Positions 8,955-16,025 of a DNA stretch of 64,000 nt are shown here, one piece after another (the stretch's first letter is position 1; every line of letters begins with the position of its first letter). The notes below the pieces were generated by a model. The model searched no databases. It had not been told where the DNA came from and saw only the letters and a program-made list of their open reading frames with translations. The stretch covers positions 1 to 64,000 of the forward strand of contig JADKEV010000072.1 of the NCBI GenBank assembly GCA_016717855.1, in the 5' to 3' direction. This stretch comes from Betaproteobacteria bacterium (GTDB lineage: Bacteria > Pseudomonadota > Gammaproteobacteria > Burkholderiales > Casimicrobiaceae). The translations under genes were made by a program, and so were the position numbers.

Positions 8955-9104
8955 GTCACTGGGGAGTAGTCGCCCCGCCGCTTTGGCGACGGGGGCTTGC
9001 ATCAACATGCTTGATCTTTCGATCATGGTGCAAGCGGTTCCTGACCTGGCAAGACCTTTGACCGCGCAGCCTCCGGAATGGCCGGGGAAGTTGGGCGGTC
9101 ATTC
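8955..9104 (+). ncRNA. yybP-ykoY family (manganese) riboswitch
   Basis: The signature GGGGAGTAGTCG at 8961 is followed by a stem (8995-9001 GCTTGCA with 9029-9035 TGCAAGC) enclosing a TTGATC-TTTC-GATCA hairpin. Then comes GACCTGGCAAGACCTTTGACCG, the second conserved internal-loop strand of this class (9043-9064), and a closing stem TGACCGC (9059-9065) with GCGGTCA (9095-9101). The class senses Mn2+ and switches on expression of manganese exporters. It sits directly upstream of a GDT1/UPF0016 gene, a typical target in Betaproteobacteria. A covariance-model search was not possible, so the exact ends are approximate. Confidence 0.88.
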
Positions 9105-9128
9105 CTCTTCCCGGCCCAGGACCTGATC

Positions 9129-9704
9129 ATGGAAGCACTCTACATCTCCACCGGAGTGGTCTCGCTCGCCGAGATGGGCGACAAGACGCAACTGCTTGCG
9201 TTCATCCTCGCCGCGCGCTTCAGGAAGCCGCTCCCCATCATCGCCGGCATCCTCGTCGCCACGCTGCTCAATCACGGCCTGGCCGGGGCGCTCGGCGCGT
9301 GGATCTCCACGGTCGTCAGTCCCGATGCGATGCGCTGGGTACTGGGCCTGTCCTTTCTCGGCATGGCGGTCTGGACGATGTTCCCGGACAAGATCGAGGA
9401 AGAGGAAACGCACGTTGCGCAACGGCTGGGCATCTTCGGCGCCACGTTCATCACGTTTTTCCTGGCCGAGATGGGCGACAAGACGCAGATCGCCACCGTC
9501 GCGCTGGCCGCGCACTATGGCGCGCCACTGGTGGTCATTGCGGGGACGACGCTGGGCATGCTGATCGCCGACGTCCCTGCGGTGTTCGTGGGCAGCAGGT
9601 TCGCCGCGAAGATCCCGATGAAGCTGGTCCACTCGATCGCCGCGGGCATCTTCGCGCTGATGGGCGTGCTCACGCTGCTCAAGGTCGAGAAGCTCTTCCA
9701 GTAG
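9129..9704 (+). CDS. GDT1/TMEM165 (UPF0016) family manganese exporter
   Basis: 191 residues and six membrane segments arranged as two homologous halves. Each half carries the family signature E-x-G-D-(K/R)-T-(Q/S): SLAEMGDKTQLLAF near residues 12-25 and FLAEMGDKTQIATV near 113-126. Members move Mn2+ (some Ca2+) out of the cytoplasm in exchange for protons. ATG 9129 follows CCCAGGACC. The upstream yybP-ykoY riboswitch implies induction by excess Mn2+. No transporter partner is needed. Confidence 0.92.
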   Translation: MEALYISTGVVSLAEMGDKTQLLAFILAARFRKPLPIIAGILVATLLNHGLAGALGAWISTVVSPDAMRWVLGLSFLGMAVWTMFPDKIEEEETHVAQRLGIFGATFITFFLAEMGDKTQIATVALAAHYGAPLVVIAGTTLGMLIADVPAVFVGSRFAAKIPMKLVHSIAAGIFALMGVLTLLKVEKLFQ

Positions 9705-9811
9705 GCACGCTCCGGATCCCTCTGCGCGCCGCAAGCGGAACTGCGGGAAATGACACTCGACTGCACGCCACAGTCGTCCGGCGAGCTTTCAGGTTGGATT
9801 CATCACGGCCC

Positions 9812-9830
9812 TGTATGCTCTTGGCATACA
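9812..9830. promoter_or_regulatory. Inverted repeat TGTATGC-N5-GCATACA before the cytochrome gene
   Basis: Perfect 7-bp arms with a 5-base spacer, centred 42 bases upstream of the ATG at 9863. Shape and position fit a dimeric repressor or activator operator; no known regulator is assigned. Confidence 0.45.
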
Positions 9831-9862
9831 TCCATTCTTGAGTCTGCCAAAGGAGCATCGTC

Positions 9863-12031
9863 ATGCGTCAACCACGGACCACAGCCCTGAGATCGCGCGT
9901 CAACAGCCTGATTCGGGCATGGGCCGCCCTGTGCCTGTTTGCGTTCGCAGGCCAAGCTCTGGCGGCGCTGACGCTCTCGCCCACCAGCGTGACGGTGCCG
10001 GCGCGAACCTACACCTCGGTACAGGTCAGCGGCGCGAGCGGCCAGATTCAGGCCGAATCGAATAACACCGCGGTCGCCCTGGTCACGCTGACAGGGACTA
10101 CGAAGAAAGGCGCGACGCTGAACGTGTATGGGGTGGGTCCGGGCAGCACAACGGTCAACGTCCGCGATACCAGGACGCCAAACATCAGCCTGCGGGTGAC
10201 GGTCACTCCGTCGATGACGGTGGCGCCGACATCACTGTCGCTCCCGGTGGGCGCTACCGGCAGGCTCACCGCCAGCAGTGCCTCCGGCACCGTGTCGGCC
10301 ACGTCGGGCAATACCGGCATCGCCACGGTCTCCGTCAGCGCCAACGTGGTGACGGTCAGGGGCATCGCCGCGGGCAGCACCGTGGTGGCGGTCAGGGACA
10401 GCAAGGTGACGGTCAACGTCCCGGTCACGGTCCTCTTGTCGACGCCGCCACCGGCGGCGGGAACATATTCGCTGATCGCCTGGAACGACCTGGGCATGCA
10501 CTGCGTCGACGGCAAGGACTACTCGCTGTTCTCGATCCTGCCGCCGTTCAACAACCTGCACGCGCAACTGGTGAACGCTGCCACGGGCAAGGCGGTCACG
10601 ACGGGCGTGACGCTGACCTACGAAGCGGTTGCCGATGCGGCCGGCTCGATCAACACGCGCAGCGTGAACAAGACCAACTTCTGGTCCTGGGTGAAGACCA
10701 TATACGGCGCGACATTGGCGCCCGATGTCGGGCTCACCGGCAATGCGACACCGTCGCTCGTCGCCAGGCCGATGTCCCTGGATGCCGTCAATGGCTGGTT
10801 CGAGGCCACCGGGCTGCCGATCACGCCCTACGACGACAGCGGCGCGAAGAACTTCTACCCGATGGTCAGGGTGACGGCGCGAGACAGCGCCGGGCGCGTG
10901 CTCGCCACGACCTCGACCGTGCTGCCCGTCAGCGACGAAATGACCTGTGCGGCCTGTCACCTATCGCGGCCGTCGACAGAGACCAATCCCGCCCGCCTCG
11001 CGGCCAGGCCCACGGGCGGCTGGGTCTACGATTCCAACCCGGAAACCGACTGGAAAAAGAACATTCTGCGCCTGCACGACGAGATGCAGGGCGGCACGCC
11101 GGCCTACCAGGCGGCGCTGCTGAGCATGGGTCTGAATGCGTCGGGACTGCTGTCCTCTGCGCTGGACGGCAAGCCGGCGCTCTGCGCGGGTTGCCACGCA
11201 TCCAACGCCCTGCCAGGCACGGGCATTGCCGGAATTCCTGCGCTCACCAGCGCGCTCCATACGACGCACGGCCAGGTCAAGGATCCGGCCACCAGCGTCA
11301 AGCTCGACGACGCGACCAGCCGCGGCGCCTGCTACCTGTGCCACCCCGGCTCGGTCACCAAGTGCCTGCGCGGTGCCATGGGCAACGCGACCAACCCCGA
11401 CGGCAGCGCGGCGATGGGCTGCCAGAATTGCCACGGCAACATGACCAAGGTGGGCGATCCGGCGCGCGTGGGCTGGCTGCAGGAGCCGACCTGCCAGGCC
11501 TGCCATTTCGACGGCAAGCGCACCGAGAACGCGCTCGATGGCGCCGGCAACCTGGTCGTTCCGGCCGACATCCGGTTCGCGACCAACGCCGGCGCGCCCG
11601 CGCCGGGCTACAACCTGTTCCGCTTCAGCAAGGGCCACGGCGGCATGCAATGCGAAGCGTGTCACGGCAGCACGCATGCCGAGTACCCGAGTTCGCACGC
11701 CAACGACAACGTGCAGAGCATCGCGCTCCAGGGCTACGCGGGAACGGTGCGCGAATGCAAGGTCTGCCACGCCAACCTGCCGGTGTCGCTCAAGGGCGGT
11801 CCGCACGGGATGCACACCATCGGCGCGGCGTGGGTCGACAAGCATGGGGACATGGTGGAGTCCGGCGGTGCCGCCCAGTGCGCCTACTGCCACGGCAGCG
11901 ACTACCGGGGAGGCCCGCTGGCGCAGGTGAAAGTCGCGCGGTCCTACGCTATCGAGGAAGGCAGAACCCGCAGTTACACGGCGGGACAGAACGTCGGCTG
12001 CTACGACTGCCACGACGGACCGCATCCCTGA
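9863..12031 (+). CDS. Secreted nine-haem c-type cytochrome with N-terminal Ig-like (BIG2) repeats
   Basis: 722 residues. Signal peptide about residues 1-34 (LCLFAFAGQALAA). Two bacterial Ig-like repeats follow (about 35-115 and 116-192, each ending with a GxGSTTVxVRD-type strand), then a region with AWNDLGMHCVDGKDYS. The C-terminal half has nine CXXCH haem-binding motifs: CAACH, CAGCH, CYLCH, CQNCH, CQACH, CEACH, CKVCH, CAYCH, CYDCH, the first near residue 362. Haem attachment requires the periplasm, so the protein is exported; the Ig domains suggest surface or envelope anchoring. Likely an electron carrier in anaerobic or extracellular respiration; no terminal reductase motif is recognised. 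ATG is preceded by AAAGGAG. Single-gene unit. Confidence 0.88.
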   Translation: MRQPRTTALRSRVNSLIRAWAALCLFAFAGQALAALTLSPTSVTVPARTYTSVQVSGASGQIQAESNNTAVALVTLTGTTKKGATLNVYGVGPGSTTVNVRDTRTPNISLRVTVTPSMTVAPTSLSLPVGATGRLTASSASGTVSATSGNTGIATVSVSANVVTVRGIAAGSTVVAVRDSKVTVNVPVTVLLSTPPPAAGTYSLIAWNDLGMHCVDGKDYSLFSILPPFNNLHAQLVNAATGKAVTTGVTLTYEAVADAAGSINTRSVNKTNFWSWVKTIYGATLAPDVGLTGNATPSLVARPMSLDAVNGWFEATGLPITPYDDSGAKNFYPMVRVTARDSAGRVLATTSTVLPVSDEMTCAACHLSRPSTETNPARLAARPTGGWVYDSNPETDWKKNILRLHDEMQGGTPAYQAALLSMGLNASGLLSSALDGKPALCAGCHASNALPGTGIAGIPALTSALHTTHGQVKDPATSVKLDDATSRGACYLCHPGSVTKCLRGAMGNATNPDGSAAMGCQNCHGNMTKVGDPARVGWLQEPTCQACHFDGKRTENALDGAGNLVVPADIRFATNAGAPAPGYNLFRFSKGHGGMQCEACHGSTHAEYPSSHANDNVQSIALQGYAGTVRECKVCHANLPVSLKGGPHGMHTIGAAWVDKHGDMVESGGAAQCAYCHGSDYRGGPLAQVKVARSYAIEEGRTRSYTAGQNVGCYDCHDGPHP

Positions 12032-12131
12032 CCCGCCAGAGCCGGCGTGTGCAGCGCGGAACGCGCCGGCCATGTAACGCAGCGGCCCGCCCTGCCCTCC
12101 GCCTTCTGGTCGCAGTCGCCCCAAGCCGGCG

Positions 12132-12554
12132 CTAAGCCAGCGGCATGCTGTGCCACCAGAGACGGCATTCGGTGCACAGTCCGCCGGCGAACTGCGCCTG
12201 GAGGACGCCATCGAGCACCATGCGCGGCAACGGATCGCCGGGCTTGCGCGAGACCAGGTTGGTCCCCGTGGACGCGGCCCAGATCCGGAACAGTTCCTCG
12301 GAGGCGACCTGGTAGGTGACATGCCAGTGCGCGATGCCGGCCGCGGGTGACGCGGAGAGGATCTCGTAGGACAGGACTACGTCTTCCTGCAGCTTGACGC
12401 GCTGCCAGTACTGTGCCAGCTCGGCGTGCCCGCGCTGCGCCGCGAAAGGCGTGTTGCGATAGATTCCGTCGCCGGCGAACAGCGCGCAGAACAGCGCCTC
12501 GTCCCGCCCCTCCCACGCGGCCTTGTAGCCGCGCATGAACCGTTCGATGTCCAT
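12132..12554 (-). CDS. NTF2-like (SnoaL-type) domain protein
   Basis: 140 residues, start ATG 12554 with AGGGGAT upstream. The pattern MDIERFMRGYKAAWEGRDEALFCALFAGDG with a following TPF and a central HWHVTYQ matches the NTF2-like superfamily, a small cone-shaped fold used by isomerases, dehydratases and many proteins of unknown role. The C-terminal CTECRLWWHSMP segment holds two Cys. Function unknown; transcribed away from the hemerythrin gene, sharing the region that holds the FNR box. Confidence 0.65.
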   Translation of the reverse strand: MDIERFMRGYKAAWEGRDEALFCALFAGDGIYRNTPFAAQRGHAELAQYWQRVKLQEDVVLSYEILSASPAAGIAHWHVTYQVASEELFRIWAASTGTNLVSRKPGDPLPRMVLDGVLQAQFAGGLCTECRLWWHSMPLA

Positions 12555-12692
12555 ACTGTATCCCCTCGATCCCGGTTGCATTATGGCGCGCGCACCGCCC
12601 GCTGTCGACCTTGGAACCGAGAACAACCCGGGCCGCGCCCGAGCGCAACACGCGCCATCGAAGCCTGCCTGCATCACGGCACAGGCACACGT

Positions 12693-12735
12693 TTGATCCA
12701 GATCAAACGATGCAAACGACCCCGCGCGCTATGCT
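12693..12735 (+). promoter_or_regulatory. FNR/Anr-type box with class II promoter
   Basis: TTGATCCAGATCAA (12693-12706) is a perfect match to the FNR half-sites TTGAT-N4-ATCAA, inside the longer palindrome GTTTGATC-CA-GATCAAAC. A -10 candidate TATGCT lies at 12730-12735, its centre 33 bases from the box centre, the spacing of a class II activator site at about -41.5. It faces the hemerythrin gene, whose start codon is at 12757. Confidence 0.82.
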
Positions 12736-12756
12736 GCGAGTTTCTGCGAGAAGAAA

Positions 12757-13326
12757 TTGAAACCGGCACTGCCTATCATCGAAGCCGAGCACCGGACGCT
12801 GGGCAAGCTGTTGCGGGGACTCAAGACGGCCACCGACGACCTGGTCGCCGGCCGCCAATCCTCCGACGTAGGATTGCTGGGCGCCATCGTCCGCTATATC
12901 GGGGCGTATCCGGAACGGTATCATCACCCGAAGGAAACACGGCACCTGTTCAACCGGCTGCGGATGCGCACAACCGAATTCGATGTTGTGCTCGACCGGC
13001 TGGAGCGTGACCACCTGATCGGCGAGGCCATGCTCAGCGGGCTCAGCAGCGCCTTGCGCGCGACGGAGAACGGCGGGGACAACGAGCGGAAGGCATTCGC
13101 GCGGAACGTCAACCACTTCGCTGAATTCTACTGGGAGCACATGCGCATCGAGGAAGAACTAATACTGCCTGCTGCGCGCCGCCTTTTCACCGAAGACGAC
13201 TGGGACGATCTCGACTGCGCATTCGCAGGGCACGTCGACCCGCTGGCCGACATGGCGGAACGGACGGGGAACGCGGACTTCGCGGCGCTGCTGGCCCGTC
13301 TGGATACCGATGCCGTAGCGAGATGA
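12757..13326 (+). CDS. Hemerythrin HHE domain protein
   Basis: 189 residues with the diiron ligand pattern of the hemerythrin-like HHE family: EAEHRTL (His near residue 12), YHHPKETRHLF (His and Glu near 50-55), ERDHLI, WEHMRIEEEL (HxxxE near 127-132) and GHVDPLADM near the end. Such proteins bind O2 or NO or act in iron-sulfur repair in the cytoplasm. The start is taken as TTG 12757 after GAGAAG; no in-frame ATG fits better. The perfect FNR box upstream predicts induction at low oxygen, consistent with NO or oxygen handling. Confidence 0.85.
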   Translation: MKPALPIIEAEHRTLGKLLRGLKTATDDLVAGRQSSDVGLLGAIVRYIGAYPERYHHPKETRHLFNRLRMRTTEFDVVLDRLERDHLIGEAMLSGLSSALRATENGGDNERKAFARNVNHFAEFYWEHMRIEEELILPAARRLFTEDDWDDLDCAFAGHVDPLADMAERTGNADFAALLARLDTDAVAR

Positions 13327-13389
13327 TGGCCGGCGCCGCCAGCCGCGGGGCCGGACGCCGCGCAAATGCGGCCCGATGCCCCGGCGCGC

Positions 13390-14094
13390 TTACTGCTGCA
13401 GCGTCGCCTCCTCGATCAACACCTTGTACGCATAGCCCGAGCCGAAATCCCGGTCGGTCCTGACCACGCCCTTCACGGTCACGACATCTCCGGCGCTGGC
13501 CTTCTGCGTCGTAGTCACGAGCAGGTCATTCGAATTGTCCGCGGCCGAGCCCGTGCCATCGCGCAGGTGGATCCAGTTGCGGCCCATGATCCCGCCGTTG
13601 AATTTCACGACCTTGCCGCGGACCAGGACGGGCTTGTCCTTCAATGCCGGCCCCTTGGCGTTGATTTCGGCGACGGTACGCGCGTTCGCGCCGCTTGCCT
13701 TGGGCACCTTGACGTCGCCGGCGTCCTGCTTGAGGCCGATGCCGGCATGGGCCGCGGCCACTTGAGGGGCGGCGGCCGGCGCGCTGCCCGGAGCACCTGC
13801 CAGCGTACCGAACACGATCGTCGGAAAGGTCTGGCGCAGCGCCTTGCTCTCGAAGTTGCGCATCGTCATCGCATTCTCGATCGTGACTTCGGACCCCTTG
13901 GCGACAGGGGCCTTGCTGACCGCCGCCCAAGTCTCGCCGTCCCGGGTCTTGAGGCGGAGATACGTATAGCTCTCGACCTCCTTGACTTCGAGGACCGCGC
14001 CCTTGATCACCGTGGCCGCGGCAGGCGCTGGGCTCTGGCCCGCCTGGACAATGCAGGTTGCAAGAGTCATGCAGAGCGCCAGTACGAATTTCAT
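13390..14094 (-). CDS. Exported OB-fold protein (NrfJ-like)
   Basis: 234 residues from ATG 14094; upstream in-frame codons precede the natural signal peptide MKFVLALCMTLATCIVQAGQ. Two OB-like beta domains: about 30-90 (GAVLEVKEVESYTYLRLKT, then ETWAAVSKA) and about 150-230 (VRGKVVKFNGGIMGRNWIHL, then DGTGS). The second block is typical of small periplasmic OB-fold proteins found near cytochrome c or nitrite-reductase genes. Role unknown; a nearby FNR-like box suggests anaerobic expression. Separated from its neighbours, so monocistronic. Confidence 0.7.
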   Translation of the reverse strand: MKFVLALCMTLATCIVQAGQSPAPAAATVIKGAVLEVKEVESYTYLRLKTRDGETWAAVSKAPVAKGSEVTIENAMTMRNFESKALRQTFPTIVFGTLAGAPGSAPAAAPQVAAAHAGIGLKQDAGDVKVPKASGANARTVAEINAKGPALKDKPVLVRGKVVKFNGGIMGRNWIHLRDGTGSAADNSNDLLVTTTQKASAGDVVTVKGVVRTDRDFGSGYAYKVLIEEATLQQ

Positions 14095-14163
14095 GGTCAG
14101 GATTCCCGTTGAAGGCACGGACTTCAGCATAACAGCATCGGTGGTCCGCACCGCCCGCCGCTC

Positions 14164-14177
14164 TTGAGCCAGATCAA
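14164..14177 (-). promoter_or_regulatory. FNR-like box upstream of the OB-fold gene
   Basis: On the minus strand it reads TTGATCTGGCTCAA, one mismatch to TTGAT-N4-ATCAA. It lies 70 bases upstream of ATG 14094. A GATGCT at 14139-14134 is spaced like a -10 box but is weak; TATGCT at 14131-14126 is nine bases further. The adjoining 30 bases resemble those next to the site at 27869. Confidence 0.6.
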
Positions 14178-14255
14178 GGACACGCCGAATTCGCGGAGAG
14201 CGCGAGCCATTCCGCACCGCCCGCCGCTGCCAACGAGAGCCGGGGCGTCCCCGGA

Positions 14256-15966
14256 TCAATGCCGCGCGGCCGGGCCGCCGCGCCCGACGGCCACGTCGCG
14301 CGCGCGCAGGATCCGGTCGCGGCCGCCGTTCTTGGCGGCGTAAAGCGCGCGATCGGCCTCGGCGATCGCCGCGGGAATGTCGGCCGGCGGGGCCGCGGTG
14401 GCGACGCCGATCGAAACCGTCACGGCCAGCCCGCTGGCCACGTCGGCCCAGGCACAGGCATCGACGGCCTCCTTGAGCCGCCAGAGCGCGAGTTCGGCAC
14501 CTTCCAGGTCCGCGCCGCCCAGCACCACCAGGAACTCGTCGCCGCCGTAGCGCACGGCCAGGTCATGCGCGCGGCAATGGGCGCGGATGATGCGCGCCAC
14601 CTGCCCCAGCACCGCGTCGCCGACGGGATGCGAGTAGGTGTCGTTGATCGCCTTGAAGTTATCGAGATCGATCAGCGCCAGGGTAAGCTGCGTGCCGTCC
14701 TTTGCGCTCGTCGCGGCCAGCGCGCCGATGTTCTCGTCGAAACCGCGCCGGTTGAGCAGGCCTGTCAACGGATCCTGCTGCGACGCGACCGCCAGTTCCC
14801 GCGTTTGCGTGGCCAGGATCTTGCGGTCCGCGGCGAGGCTCACTACCTCGCGCGTGACTCGCTCGTAATCGAGCATGATCACCGCCCGCACCGCCTGGGT
14901 CCGCGTGCGCGCGAGTTCGGCCTCGCGCACCGCGTCGTACTGTTTGTACAGCGACAACGCCGCCGCGGGATCCCCCCACTGCTCCAGGCACGCCGAGTAG
15001 GTCTTGCACGCGTCGGCGAGCAGGTTCTTTGCCGTGATCCCATCGGCCAGTCGGATCGCTTCCTCGAAGCAACGCCGGGCCAGCGGCCCGGTCGCCCGGC
15101 GCGTGCAGCCGCCCCAGTTCGAGTTGCGCCTCCACCTGGATCGGCAGGTCGGCGAGCTCGCGGCCGAGTGCGAGCGTGCCCTCCAGCGCCGCGGCGGCTT
15201 CGCCTTGCCGGCCGAGCCGGCGCAGCAGCGCGCCGGAGTTGCCCAGGCAATGCGCTTCGTCGTAACGGTTGCCGAGTTCGCGCGCCAGCGCCAGCGCCTG
15301 CCCGACCTGCGCGAGGCCGGCGTCGTACTCGCGAGCCGCGGCCGCCGCGTCCCCGGCCGCCGCGGCAAGGTCGCCGCGCTGCTGCGCGACCAGCGCATCG
15401 TTGCCCAGCAGCTTGGTCAGCAGGTTGCGGTCGCCGTGGGCGCGCGCCAGCGCCATTCCCGCGGCCGCGTGCCGGGCCGCGTCGTCGAGGCGCCCCGCGT
15501 TCTCCGCCAGCGCGGCCAGCGAATTCTGGATGTTGGTCTCGAGCGTAGCCAGCCCCTGCGCGCGCGCCGATTCGAGCGCGCGCAACAGCGACGCGCCGGC
15601 TTCGTCGCGGGCGCCCAGCTTGTCCTGGCACAGCCCGACGCCGGCAAGCGCGGTCGCTTCGCTCGCCGCATCGCCGGTCGCGTGGTAGATCTGGGCCGCC
15701 TGCAGCAAGACTTCCAGCGCGCCGAGAAAATCGGCGAGGTAGAAGCGGCAACGGGCGAGCGTGTGAAAGCAATTCGCGGCGAGCCCGGCATCGGAGACTT
15801 GCTGCGCCAGCGCCTGTGCCTCCTCCGCCAGCCCTATGGCGCGCTGGGCCCGGCCCGTGCGGGAAAGCTCGTAGGCCAGCGCATTCATCGCGCGCACCCG
15901 CGCGGCCACGTCCGCCGCCGCGGCAACTTCCGCCTGCAACTGCCCGATCCGGGAGAGTTCGGTCAT
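14256..15966 (-). CDS. TPR-containing diguanylate cyclase (GGDEF), one frameshift
   Basis: Soluble signalling protein that should make cyclic di-GMP. Starts MTELSRIGQLQAEVAAAADV at 15966. The N-terminal two thirds consist of tetratricopeptide-like helical repeats (AANCFHTLARCRFYLADFLG and similar), without membrane segments. The C-terminal GGDEF domain has DPLTGLLNRRGFDEN, RYGGDEFLVVLGG (intact GGDEF active site) and VSIGVA. The frame changes near 15070-15085: GDRAAGPA in one frame joins CFEEAIRLADG in the other, so about 1.71 kb encodes roughly 570 residues in two frames. The length, otherwise intact motifs and the rpsB error elsewhere in the window favour a single-base sequence error. Confidence 0.82.
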
Positions 15967-16025
15967 GATCCGCGCAATGCTAGCACCGCGGCGCGGCGGC
16001 GGGCGGCCCGCCGCGGCACCCTTGC

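Noticed and set aside
9834..9847. FNR-like match TTGAGTCTGCCAAA before the cytochrome gene
   Set aside because: Too many mismatches in the right half-site and wrong spacing to a -10 box.
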